This document shows, one piece after another, positions 25,201 to 35,000 of a DNA stretch of 64,000 nt (position 1 is the stretch's first letter; the number at the start of each line of letters is the position of its first letter). The stretch is from Choristoneura fumiferana. Lineage: Eukaryota; Arthropoda; Insecta; Lepidoptera; Tortricidae. A program made the position numbers and the translations under genes. Under the pieces are notes generated by a model. It was not told the DNA's origin. It made no database searches and worked only from the letters and a program-made list of their open reading frames with translations. The stretch spans positions 8,398,734 through 8,462,733 of the forward strand of contig NC_133485.1 in assembly GCF_025370935.1 (NCBI RefSeq), written 5' to 3'.

Positions 25201-26916
25201 TGGTTTATGTAAGTAGTTACCTACCTATTAATAGAAACCTACCTTTTCTAGAACTTTGAATTATTAAGTACTTATTATTTTAAGTACAAAAACATTTTTT
25301 AAAGCGTGCATAAGCGAAAACGTTTTTATCCATGTTTTGTGCTCCATATACTTTTCGCCAATAATTGTTTTATTCATGTTCACCTTATTCATTCCTTTTT
25401 ATAGCGGATTTCTAGTAGCTACGAGTATGAATAACTTACCGTAGCCAGCAGCGATTTGTGCTTTTGCTTCGTCTGAATCTTTACGTATTGCAGTTCCCTG
25501 GTACACGTAAAGTGGATACGCTTTCCCAAAGGTGATTTTGGGCTTGATGACGAACAAATTCTTGCCGTAATGGTAAGCGACCTCATCTGGTTCCCATTGC
25601 GGGTTAATGGTCGTTAAAATACGACCAACATCCTCTTCTAGTTCCTATCGATGTTAAAATTTGTGAAAATATTCTGTCCAGATATTGTAAATGTATTGTA
25701 ATATCGTATCGTATAAGAATTATTTATGAGAAACACGATATTTATTTATAGAAAATGTAAGTAAGTACTAACTATTCGCACAAATAAAAAATTCTGTGAA
25801 AATTTCAGTTAATTTGATTAGCAATTTGTTTAAAACAAAGTTTATTCTACTACTTACTGCGTCCGGAACTTCCTCCTGGTCGTCAGGCTTTATAAGTGTG
25901 CGTGGTTTGAGCCAGTCTAGTCCTTCGTCTTCCACTAAGTTGCCCTTCGATTTATTTGCTTCTTTCTGTCAAGAGTTTAGTAAACGCCCATTAGACTACC
26001 AATGCAAGCAACTTTCGACACAGTCATTAATTTTAACTCTACATCTCTACATACGTTTAAATTATTAAGTGTTTTCCGTAAAAGCGCATTGTCGTCGTCA
26101 CCGTGAAGCGCGCGATTAATCATTGCCTTTAACATGATGGAAAAATAACGAAGCCCTTTGCCGAATTGAAACAGAAAGTAACAGAAACACGCAAGGCTCG
26201 GCTGACAGCGAATCAAATACTGTTCAGATTTCCACAAATTTGAAAAGCTCGCTTCATTTGCATACCATTCGATGTTAGGTCTTTATTTGGGCTGATCATG
26301 TAAATCGCCTATTAAATTGCGGCCAACATCGTTCCGGCCAAGAAACACGGTAAACAAACTATTGAGGAAAGTTGCGTGCTTGTAAAATACCTAAAAATGT
26401 CTTGAGCCCTTAATATATTCTTGTATTTTAACACGAGGCATGCCACTTAAGGGGCATTGATGCAAAAGGCAAGGAGTGTGCTCAAAAATATCTCAGGATC
26501 ATACATACTCGTATTATACTTAATATATATGAGTACGTGATTGATCCCTAGTACTGTCCATATGTATTTCTGTAACCATTAACAAAAAACTAAATCGAGA
26601 AAAGTCATAACGTTCAATACAGTTACACTAAATGTCTAAAGGATAGATAGCTAATTAATTTATTTTGAATATGATAATGTTAATACTCAAAATTAAGCAA
26701 ACTATACTAACTATAGAACTCGTCAAATTACACAAAAAACGACAGTTAATTGTCAGTCAGTACATTAAAATTTTATTTTAAGCAGGGTCTAATAAAGGAA
26801 CCGATAAAGATCGGACGATAAGATATATAGTCACGCAATTAAGTCGGATTGTATAAATGGTTAAGTACCTACGTTGTCGTACTTACGTCGCTATCACTGT
26901 CTGAGTCAAATGACAT
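13226..26916 (-). CDS. DNAI1: Axonemal dynein intermediate chain 1 (WD-repeat protein)
   Basis: Complete gene of 17 coding exons on the minus strand. Exons: 26916-26887, 25965-25858, 25644-25440, 24041-23910, 23320-23204, 22843-22722, 22137-22003, 21798-21669, 20646-20479, 20132-19989, 19904-19795, 19360-19183, 18015-17787, 16947-16848, 15622-15489, 13946-13853 and 13312-13226. Phases close to 740 residues (human 699). The protein is an outer-arm dynein subunit that anchors the motor to axonemal doublets; in moths it would act mainly in sperm flagella. The N-terminus is acidic (MSFDSDSDSD), with Glu/Pro/Ala-rich stretches in exons 4-5. Family landmarks are NQFNFCERAALTYNNP, RLVNQNIFDDIAQDYRYWDD, LLPLWKFQ, WNPHYQDLFAVAYGS, SCSGDWRIKIWED, VGDVKWAPYSSTVFAACT and LKLSPNLR. 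WD repeats occupy the second half. The exon 6 donor (GTCTGT) and the exon 13 donor (GTGGGT) were chosen by phase and homology. A tRNA gene and many MITEs sit in its introns. Confidence 0.93.
14033..14105 (-). tRNA. tRNA-Thr (anticodon UGU)
   Basis: A 73-nt cloverleaf on the minus strand. The acceptor stem GCCTCCA pairs with TGGGGGC (one T-G pair), with discriminator A. The D-arm is GCTC/GAGC, the anticodon stem CTGGT/ACCAG carries the loop CTTGTAA giving anticodon TGT, and the T-arm GAGAG/CTCTC has the loop TTCAAAT. All arms pair, so it is a true tRNA rather than a SINE head. It lies in DNAI1 intron 15 (between the exons at 15489 and 13946), in the host gene's direction. A T-rich run (TTTTTTCATTTTTTTATTTT on the minus strand) at 13998-14017 could end polymerase III transcription. 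Confidence 0.95.
14335..14440 (+). mobile_element. Retroelement 3' end with (GTATT)n tail
   Basis: GTGTACAATAAAGAGTCTTT leads into about five GTATT units, the style of a non-LTR retroelement tail. There is no coding part. Confidence 0.45.
14900..15140. repeat. Dispersed repeat with an inverted relative at 61286-61500
   Basis: TTTCGAACTCAACCAGAG, TCATCAGAGCAATACGAC and AAGGTCGCGGGTGAGCAAA recur near 61286-61500 in the opposite arrangement; the last block also recurs near 41965-41985. The CACTACGCTGAC word is mirrored at 14990-15000 (GTCAGCGTAGT), giving a hairpin. It lies in DNAI1 intron 15. Confidence 0.5.
15720..16515. mobile_element. About 0.8-kb repeat with inverted ends and a GC-rich palindromic core
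   Basis: The left part has ATTGTTTGGTCGAAATTG and the right part AAACAATTTCGACCAAAAAT, an inverted match. The core at about 15990-16125 is much richer in GC than its surroundings and includes the perfect palindrome AGGAGCTCCGCGCGGAGCTC (extending to a final CT) and CCCCTTGCGGGGGC. No open reading frame. It lies in DNAI1 intron 14. Confidence 0.5.
17047..17195 (+). repeat. Half copy of a foldback element
   Basis: CTTCTCATGCTCGTAAAGTT, GATCTAGGGGACATAAAATG and TCTAAGACCAAGGTAATCAG occur here. The same blocks, with their inverted partner arm, occur at 50795-51040. Only one arm remains here. Confidence 0.55.
17577..17770 (+). repeat. Two abutting dispersed repeats
   Basis: 17577-17690 starts AACCCCCGACGCTAAAAGAG, has TGTCTG tandem words and ends near ACCGATTTTAATGCGG. 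From 17698 the sequence TTCCGGAGCCAAAATGGCAA begins the same repeat as the element at 33468. It stops at about 17765, beside the DNAI1 exon 13 donor. Confidence 0.6.
18546..18680. mobile_element. MITE-like inverted repeat
   Basis: GCGAGGGATGTGTTTTTCAT with AACCAATAGAAACGCT is mirrored by AGCGTTTCTATTGGTCAATG and AAAAACATATTCCTCGC. Arms are about 37 bp. It lies in DNAI1 intron 12. Confidence 0.65.
18893..18936. repeat. Perfect 17-bp inverted repeat
   Basis: ATTACCTAAGGGATACT (18893-18909) and its exact reverse complement (18920-18936) flank a 10-base AT loop. It is in an intron and its function is unknown. Confidence 0.7.
19541..19636. mobile_element. Left half and centre of the palindromic MITE family
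   Basis: CACCATCCATTGATTAGTGT, the centre GATGCCGTCTCTATTTG and the inverse GACGGAGACGGCATC are present. The right arm is lost after ACCGTGCAA. It lies in DNAI1 intron 11. Confidence 0.65.
21392..21524. mobile_element. Near-perfect palindromic MITE (TACAGTCAAGG family)
   Basis: Arms of about 55 bases match exactly by eye: TACAGTCAAGGGCAAAGATA through to TATGTATACACG on the left, mirrored on the right, with a loop of about 20 bases. Related but decayed ends are at 2614-2748 and 58189-58232. The clean pairing suggests a recent insertion into DNAI1 intron 8. Confidence 0.8.
24233..24522. mobile_element. Long foldback element in DNAI1 intron 3
   Basis: Arms of about 125 bases contain AAATGGAACCGACTACAAAA, TTTTTCTAGGTACCTACTAG and AAGTCGGTGACTCAGCACGA, mirrored on the right with few mismatches around a spacer of about 35 bases. 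Confidence 0.7.
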
Positions 26917-27507
26917 TATAAATTTAAAACCAAAAAAATAAATTACTTGCACGCACACGCACAGGCAGTGCGAAGACACGTCTACGGCGAATAAGGTAGC
27001 GGACAAATTTGCTGCACTGTTGGAAACATTGACTAAATTTGTATACATCTATATCGTTTGCCAACTTCCGTACTTACCAACATTAACTGTGATGTAAACA
27101 ACATCAATTTATAATAACGGTAATGCTACTGTTTAGCTCAAAGTAAGGACAACAAACGAAAAACAACCCACATTAAAGGTTAAGTTTTTCAGACGTCAAC
27201 CTGTTGCGAGCTATTTTTGACTTAGACTCAACTCAGTTGGTAGTCTATTTTTATACCCTCAGGTAGAAATTACTCGTAAATAGGTACGAAAGCACTAAAA
27301 TTTTCTTCGTAAAATTACTTATGTAAAAAAGTAGGTAGTATCAGTACCTAGTTGCGGCTGAATTTGAGTTAATCTACATACTTCAAATATCTAACTCTAG
27401 TGATAGAAATGCCTAACCGTGGGATACTTAGAGCTGGAAGATAAAGTTGCTCAAATGTAACGGTATTATTATTTTGACATCCTTTTTGTTTTTACTACCA
27501 GAATCAT

Positions 27508-27699
27508 ATGCTGGTCGAACTTAGTAATTTTAGCTTAATTTTTCTTTCTGCAAACTGTACTAAGTTGGCAAACGCCGCCCCTGCCCGGGCGTGTCACCAA
27601 ATTCTAATTACTAGTCGTGTCTGGCAGCAACTAGTACAGCGGCGTCACGACATCCAAGCTGCCGTGGACATACTTGCCAACTTGCTATCAGGTACATAG
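27508..27699 (+). other. Possible orphan exon or pseudo-exon, unrecognised
   Basis: A 63-codon open frame ends in a GC-richer patch (about 27563-27691) reading KLANAAPARACHQ and then VWQQLVQRRHDIQAAVDILA. The patch is bordered by an acceptor-like ...CTGTACTAAG and a donor-like CAGGTACATAG at 27691. The protein-like composition contrasts with its AT-rich neighbours. I do not recognise a family and see no partner exon that fits, so it may be a fragment of a duplicated gene. Confidence 0.25.
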
Positions 27700-28017
27700 C
27701 TTGTATCCTTTTATTCGAAGAAGGTTGAACATTCTGCAGTGACTGCAGAGGATTCTCAAGACGTCAGACATAAAGCGAGGCCCATCAATTCCACAAAGGT
27801 AAAACTTTGCGAGAATCTAATTATAGCTACACAGTGTCATGTCTAAAGTCTCGTTAGTTGTGAGACGAAGAATCATGATTTATAAGCTTTTTTTATTTTA
27901 AAGAGGTATTCTACCATATTCCTCAGTTTATTTGCAGAATGAAATTGGTTCGACATTTAAAATAAAGCATGTGAAAACACACAATCGTACAGTAGTGGTT
28001 ATCAAACTAAAGCTGGT

Positions 28018-28406
28018 GACCGGAAGATGGTGACACAAAATCATGGTCAATTAGGTCATTTGTACCAGTATGGCGTTTCTTCAGGGGTCTAATTACGGAA
28101 TGACAAAAAAGCAAATGATGGTATGGTGTCGGTATGGCGGGCTGTAAGTCATACCGAAGAAGTATGGCATTACGCTACCGCCTACTTCTTTTTTATCGAC
28201 TATCGGAAAATACAAGCATTTTTGTGGAACAAATGTGTTCGACACTCGTTATTTATCCGACACGTTCGATTAACGCCCACGCGATTGAGCCGCCGGTACC
28301 ATCGCTATTTCCATCATTTTCTTTTTCGTCATTCCGTAATTAGACCCCTGAAGAACCGCCATACTGGTACAAATGACCTAATATTTTGTGTCACCATCTC
28401 CCGGTC
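28018..28406. mobile_element. DNA-transposon-like element with about 95-bp terminal inverted repeats
   Basis: The left arm starts GACCGGAAGATGGTGACACA and runs through AGGTCATTTGTACCAGTATG and GGGGTCTAATTACGGAATGA. The right arm mirrors it and ends GTGTCACCATCTCCCGGTC. The 190-base core has no transposase frame, so the element is non-autonomous. No clear TSD. Confidence 0.75.
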
Positions 28407-29768
28407 TATAAGTATTTTCTCAAACATGCTATGTCGAAAACATGTCGCAGACATAATTCACATGCGTACCTATTCGTATTCTGTAGGGGATCACATTTCC
28501 TGACGGTGACCATAAAAGGGGTAACCACTGACAAGTATATTTTTTATCAAATATTTAGGTGCCGTGACCAGGTGCAGCAAAATACAAATGAGCGTATATT
28601 GGGAAGCATAAAAGTTAACGATTTGTTGTCCCTTCCGTGTCGCGTGCCGATGATGAATGAAATAAGCGGTGGGGTCGAATCGATGGGATAATAACGCTGG
28701 TACTGATAATCGTAATGAGGTAATAGGAATTATGATCGATTTCTCCTCCTCCTATTAATAATTCATTTCGGTTTTCACCGCGTTCCTGGTAAGTCTTCTT
28801 TAAGTAAACGAAATGTTGATATTCATTTGAACCATACATAATTTCGTCGGTACGTCTACGATTTACTTATCTAAAACTATTAGCATTCACGTTTACATTT
28901 CAGTAGACTTATGACTGAAAATAGATTTGACGAAACTAATGCTTCTTTAATCGGTTCACTGTGTACACCAAATCTATTTCCAACGGTCTTTAAATGGGAA
29001 AAGAGTTCTCACACAGGATTTACGAAATACGGGGTAACATGATGATTCAGACATTCACTTAGCAAACAAAGAATAATTCAACATACCTTTAAAATAAAAA
29101 AGTACCACAACTATAGTTGCACTATAGTTTTTCATGTTTAGAAGCGACAAATGAAACAGGTACTAATAGGCTTATTGGCTATCCCGTTTCCAAATAAATA
29201 AATTAAATGGCGAGTTCGAAAATAGACAAGGACGGACAAAACATACACAGACAGCTGACAAGGACGCTATTTACAGTGTTAACGAGCACACAAGCGTCTA
29301 AACAGGGACTGGGTCCTAAGGGCCCGTACTTACTGTAAGCCGCTTCAGTAGCATCCCAAGAGACTTATCCTTGGACTTACTCCGCCAGAGATCTGGCAAT
29401 CTAACTGGCTTACTCGCCTCTTGCACGCTAGGGAGCTAGGCAAATGATCAAGGTCATTATTCAGCGTTGTTATTTGCTTGTCGTTAATAAGTTTACTGGT
29501 AATTATGTTCAGTGCTGAGGTTTTTGTCCAAAATATATAATGTAGAAGGAATATGTCTCCGTGAAATAGATTTGATAAATATTTATCTTTCTTTACTTAC
29601 TTATCATGTTAAGTTTGGTGTGGTAGTACTTCTGTGGGCACATGAGAGTGCACAGTGCTCGTTTTGTAGATTTGGTGCTAATTTTAGTGGTTTATTGAAG
29701 AAATAGAAATGTAGCTATTCGTGTGATGCGCTCCGACATAAACAACTAGTAGATAGCAGTTTTATTTA

Positions 29769-29908
29769 GGGGCTGTTTCACCATCCGTTGGTAGTGTTAA
29801 CTGACGGTTAAATGTGATGCCGTCTCTATTTGTTTTGTTTGAATAGACGGAGACGGCATCACATTTAACCGTCAGTTAACACTAATCAATGGATGTTGAA
29901 ACAGCCCC
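29769..29908. mobile_element. Complete palindromic MITE with TTA target duplication
   Basis: It starts GGGGCTGTTTCACCATCC and ends GGATGTTGAAACAGCCCC, folding almost end to end around TTTGTTTTGTTTGAA. TTA flanks it on both sides (29766-29768 and 29909-29911). A 3-bp TWA duplication is typical of PIF/Harbinger-mobilised MITEs. Confidence 0.8.
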
Positions 29909-29994
29909 TTAGTGTTAATTTCACTTTAGAAGTTTTTCGTAGTAGGTACGCTAGGTAGGTACGTAGCTCCAAGTGAGATAGTATAACACTGGCG

Positions 29995-30131
29995 TAGAGC
30001 CTGGCCAAGCTAAGTATGCAACGTAATAATTTGGCAACACTGTATTTCAAAGTCAAATCACGTACATAATATGCGTTACATTTGCAGTGTTACCATATGA
30101 TTCTCTGCAGAGTTGGCTTGGCCAGGCTCTA
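29995..30131. repeat. Inverted repeat element
   Basis: TAGAGCCTGGCCAAGCTAAG is mirrored by TTGGCTTGGCCAGGCTCTA about 100 bases later. A second pair, GCAACACTGTA and GCAGTGTTACC, suggests an imperfect foldback. Confidence 0.55.
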
Positions 30132-30835
30132 TCTAGAGTTATTTTTCAGGGGGGGCCTGGCCTAGATTTTTGTGTGAATATAGCAGTATTATAGAATTTT
30201 GAATCGGTAGCCCAACAGCTTGGGGTGGGCACAAGACCGTACTGGGGTGAGCACGGTACACCCCCCCCCCCACTTATACACCTATGAGTATTTAATTGAT
30301 AGTGATAGGTTGTCGTTCTCGAGTTAAGCTTTTCGGGTTAGTTCCAGTCTCGCAGCATTATAATCTGCCATTCATAGAAATATTTTGATCATTTTCATTT
30401 CTATCACGTGTGGTCTTTAAGTCGTGAGCTGAAGTCGTGAGGTCGGTGGATGTGGCAACGTGAATGTGTGTTTGATCGATGCGATGAATTACATAATATT
30501 TTAATTACATATCAATAAACAAAATATATTCTACATAATTTTAACAGTTTACTCAAATACAAGCAAATTAGAAAGTTAGTTAGACTGTTTTACTCGAAGC
30601 TATGTTAAAAATTTCATTCGAACTATGTCATTACTTTGCAACATTTTGTAATAGTGCTCTTAATCTTTTTACAATATTTACGTACCTTTTTCGGTGCCAT
30701 TTTACTGGTCTATATCCGAATAATTGTTCCCTATAACACAAACCTCAATAATTCTTGCTATTGTTCAAAAAGTTTGACAAATACGTAAATACATTTGTCA
30801 AAAGTAAAATACTGAGGTATATTGCGCGCGCAGCT

Positions 30836-30855
30836 CTCGTTACCATGGTAACGAG
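30836..30855. promoter_or_regulatory. Perfect palindromic X-box (RFX-type site)
   Basis: CTCGTTACCATGGTAACGAG is a perfect 20-bp palindrome. Its core GTTACCATGGTAAC fits the RFX X-box consensus (GTNRCC-style half sites in mirror). It lies in a locally GC-richer patch (GCGCGCGCAG before, GGGAGGGG after), about 1.2 kb upstream of the start codon of the unknown + strand gene, whose first coding exon has an upstream acceptor and therefore a non-coding first exon. DNAI1 starts 3.9 kb away on the other side. Confidence 0.55.
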
Positions 30856-32060
30856 GGAGGGGTTATGCAAGACGTGCGTGGCCGGTGGCATCTCCTTTCG
30901 GAAAAATCTACTGTGGCCAAGAAGAGTTCTGTTGTGTGTTTGACGCTGACTGGACAGGCAGGCCTACCAAACAAAGTTCTTCGATTTGCGTACGTAGATA
31001 ATGTTATTGACGCGCGAGACGAAGTTCTTTCTCACATGGTACGTGGCGACCATGATTTTATTGACGTAATTTCGATGTATCGGAGGCTGCAATAGTAATT
31101 AGTGTCAAGTGCGCTAATTTGTTGTTTTGTTTTGTGTACTTCAGAGGCAGTTATACCGGTGTTATAAGACCACATATTTAAGGTGTGGTGATCTCGAATT
31201 GACTTTTTGGTTACAATTTAAGTGCACTATGGTCGTGCACACGGGTTAATGCATCGGGAACATGTTCAAGAATGCTCACCAATATTGTGCAATTGATTTT
31301 ACTACCTATACATGTGCTATAGATGTTGCCCTTTTGTTCTGAGAGGAGGCCTGTGCCCAGCAGTGGGACGTATATAGGCTGGGATGGTTAAGGTGTACGC
31401 ATTTCCATTTGTGATACGTCTTTATTAATCCTGTTTTAAAAGTGACAAAAAGGCATCGCACGTCCTTATTTTTTTTATTGTGTTCATTACTGTTATTTAT
31501 AATATCACGGGTTTAATGAAATTTTGCGATGGACAAAACATGAAATATTACCGATTGTAAAAAAAAAGTAGTAGAAAAATCAATAAGTATAAAAAAATAA
31601 TCAGTCGTATACTACAATGTATATAAATAAAGTATAGTACTCATATAAAAAAGAATTTAAATTTTAGTAAAAAAAACTACCGTGATACGCAGCATAGGTA
31701 ATTGATGCAACTGTACTGTACCAAAGAGTGTAAGTACCTTTACTGTACCTACCTATACGAGTATAACCGGTAACGTATACCTACTATTACCGTAGTACCC
31801 ACCTACCTATTTAAAAAACGAAAAAATATCTACCAGTTCCAAAGAGTATTCATGATCATATTAAGTCCTATGTACCTACTTGGCAGCTGAGAATATTTTT
31901 CCGTGGTGTTTCTAAGGCTATGGAATGAACGAGTTGGTATAATCTACAAAATACCCCATTTATTCAAACCATAGGTACTATCTTATTTATTACTAGATCA
32001 CGGCCAAAACTATAACTTGGTTATGTTGTCAAACATTTCAGTTAGCGAGTGACAGGTGCC

Positions 32061-35000
32061 ATGCTGGCTGCGCACGAGGCACGCGCGCTGTTGCCACACT
32101 CGCAGGAGGCAGCCGACAGCGGCATCGACAGCGATAGCACCGATAGCGAGCGACGGGACCAGCGGGCACATCACAACGAAGTAAGCCTACCATGACCAAG
32201 AGGAGAGCATACTGCTGCCACACTCGCAGGAGGCAGCCGACCGCGGCATCGACAGCGAGCACCGGGACTAGCGGCGGCGCCAGAATGACATAAGCCCACC
32301 ATTACCAAGAGCCGCGCGCGCTGTTACCACATTTGCAGAAGGCAGCCGACAACGGCATCGACAGCGACAGCACTGACAGCAAGCGACGGGACCAGCGGGC
32401 ACGTCAGAACGAAGTAAGCCCACCATTACCAAGAGCCGCGCGCGCTGTTACCACATTTGCAGAAGGCAGCCGACAGCGCTGACAGCAAGCGACGGGACCA
32501 GCGGGCACGTCAGAACGAAGTAAGCCCACCATTACCAAGAGCGCGCGCGCTGTTACCACAGCAGAAGGCAGCCGACAACGGCATCGACAGCGCCAGCACT
32601 GACAGCAGCGACGGGACCAGCGGCACGTCAGAATGAAGTAAGCCCACCATTACCAAGAGCGCGCGCGCTGTTACCACATTTGCAGAAGGCAGCCGACAAC
32701 GGCATCGACAGCGACAGCACTGACAGCAAGCGACGGGACCAGCGGGCACGTCAGAACGAAGTAAGCCCACCATTACCAAGAGGCGCGCGCTGTTACCACA
32801 GCACAGCCGACAACGGCATCGACAGCGACAGCACTGACAGCAAGCGACGGGACCAGCGGGCACGTCAGAACGAAGTAAGCCCACCATTACCAAGAGGAGT
32901 GCGCTGTTGCCACACTCGCAGGAGGCGCCGACAGCGGCATCGACAGCGACAGCACTGACAGCGAGCGATGGGACCAGCGGCGGCGCCAGAACGACGTAAG
33001 CCCACCATTAACAAGAGGAGTGCACGCTATTGCCACACTCGCAAGAGGCAGCCGACAGCTGCATCGATAGCGCCAGCACCGACAGCGAGCCACGGGACCA
33101 GCGGCGTAAACTCTCCACTATTGTCACTGAATATTTACCTATTAAAATTCTCCCTGCCAGAGAATCCGCCGGCAGTTCTCTATGGGAGCGCCAAAATTCG
33201 CATACTCTTCGCTAGTCATACCGTAATTTTAGTCCGAATCATCGTTTGTCATGATATATTTCCCACTGAAACCTTACAGTTTTCTGAAATTTTTAAATGG
33301 TCATCCTATACAAAACTATAGGTTAGGTTTGTTTTATAACACTCGGACTTCCAATAAGTATGCGAGCCGATATGGACCCGTTCTCTATATTTCTGTTACA
33401 ACCAGCCAAAAGTGTTTTCGAAATCCGTCGTTTCGAGGCCGCCGGGTTCGTCGGTGGATCCTATTTTTAGGGTTCCGGAGCCAAAATGGCAAAAACGGAA
33501 CCCTTATAGTTTCGCCATGTCTGTCTGTCTGTCCGTCCGCGGCTTTGCTCAGGGACTATCAATACTAGAAAGCTGTAATTTTGCACGGATATATAGGTTA
33601 ACTATGCTGACAAAATGGTACAATTCAAAATTAAAAAAAAAATTTTTTTAGGGTACCTACCTCCCATAGACATAAAGCGGGGGTGATTTTTTTTTCTCAT
33701 TCAACCATTTAGTGTGGGGTATCTTTAGATAGGTACTTGAACACCATTAGGGGTTTGGTAAGACAATTTTTAGATTCAGTGATTTGTTTGCGAAATAATC
33801 AACTTTTAAAGTGCAAATTTTCATTAAAATCGAGCGTGCCCCCCTCTAAAATCTAAACCGGTGGGCGGAAAAATTTGAAAACATTTAGGATGGTAGTAAG
33901 TATATCAAACTTTCAAGGAAAACTATAACGGCTGAGTTTGCTTGAGAATTATTAGTAGTTATGAGTAAATAGCAGCCTAAGGTATAAAATATACCTAAAC
34001 TTGGAAGATTCCGTATAAAATACGAAATCCTTAGAAAAATATTACTTAATTTTTTCGTAATGGCTACGGAACCCTTTTTTGGGCGTGTCCGACGCGCTCT
34101 TGGCCGGTTTTATTTATACTTGGAGTCACCAAGAAATTTGGGGTACGCCTGAGACTCCTATGGCATCTAGAACGCAAAAAATCACCTACCAACCCTTTAC
34201 TGCATGCTGTCCACGCTGAGCGACGGCGACAACAAAGATAAGATCAATGGCATGCACACGGCACTGTAAAACACGTCTGTAAAACCCGTGTAAGGAAACA
34301 GTAGGTAACTTTAGTAAATGCCTGGATAAGTATAGCCGCCAGAATAGGGTAAGCCAGGCAGACACTTTGCCTGCTGAAAGGCCGACAAAGCCACCGACAG
34401 CCACTAACAGTCTCCACCCTAACTGAATGTCATAACTTAAATTAAGAATAGATAGACAGGTAATTTAGGTGAAGTGGCTGTGGAATTATGAAAGGTCGTT
34501 TAAGGTACTGCACTCTCTATTTGTGTTTTGGATCTTATGTGTGAAATCATCAAAAATACAAACTGAGACATGGATGCACAGAAAAACCAGAAAAAGATCC
34601 AGCAGTGGTGTAGGACCTGGGTGCGATTCCCAGCGCTGGTTTCTTTTTCTGGTTTTTCTGTGCATCCATGTCTCTGTTTGTATTTTCGATATGGTATCAC
34701 GGGATAGGTACCCGTAAAAGTAACAAATTTAGAGTTGAAATATAAAATACAAAAAAGACTCCAAAAAACCAATCATAATGAAATCATCAACTTATTTTCA
34801 TTAATTTTCAGGACAGCATGGACGAAGAAAGCGACGTTACTGTCGAGATTAACGTTCCTATACCGTGGAACTACTGCGCCCAGCACCCGAATCGGTCTTT
34901 CGCCGAACAACGCCCCGTCCGTGTTTCCCCCTCGCTTTTTGAGGTGGAACTGACCGCTTCTGAGGAGGACGATGCCTCTGTCCTCGAGCTCATTATTCCT

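Larger units (their letters stand above)
26917..30835. other. Intergenic region upstream of DNAI1
   Basis: This spans the DNAI1 start codon to the X-box near the next gene. It contains the separately listed open frame at 27508, a foldback element, a Harbinger-like MITE and a small inverted repeat. A run of C (about 30261-30272) follows two GGGGTG-GCAC-type words. I see no recognisable exon or RNA gene in 28407-29768. Confidence 0.4.

Noticed and set aside
30865..31095. 76-codon frame just after the X-box
   Set aside because: Tempting as a first coding exon, but no donor lets it join the 32042 exon in frame (that exon has an in-frame stop before its ATG); it is more likely 5' UTR or non-coding.
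32510..32893. 127-codon minus-strand frame rich in Cys/Arg
   Set aside because: It is an antisense artefact of the tandem exon array; the repeating pattern comes from the DNA repeat.
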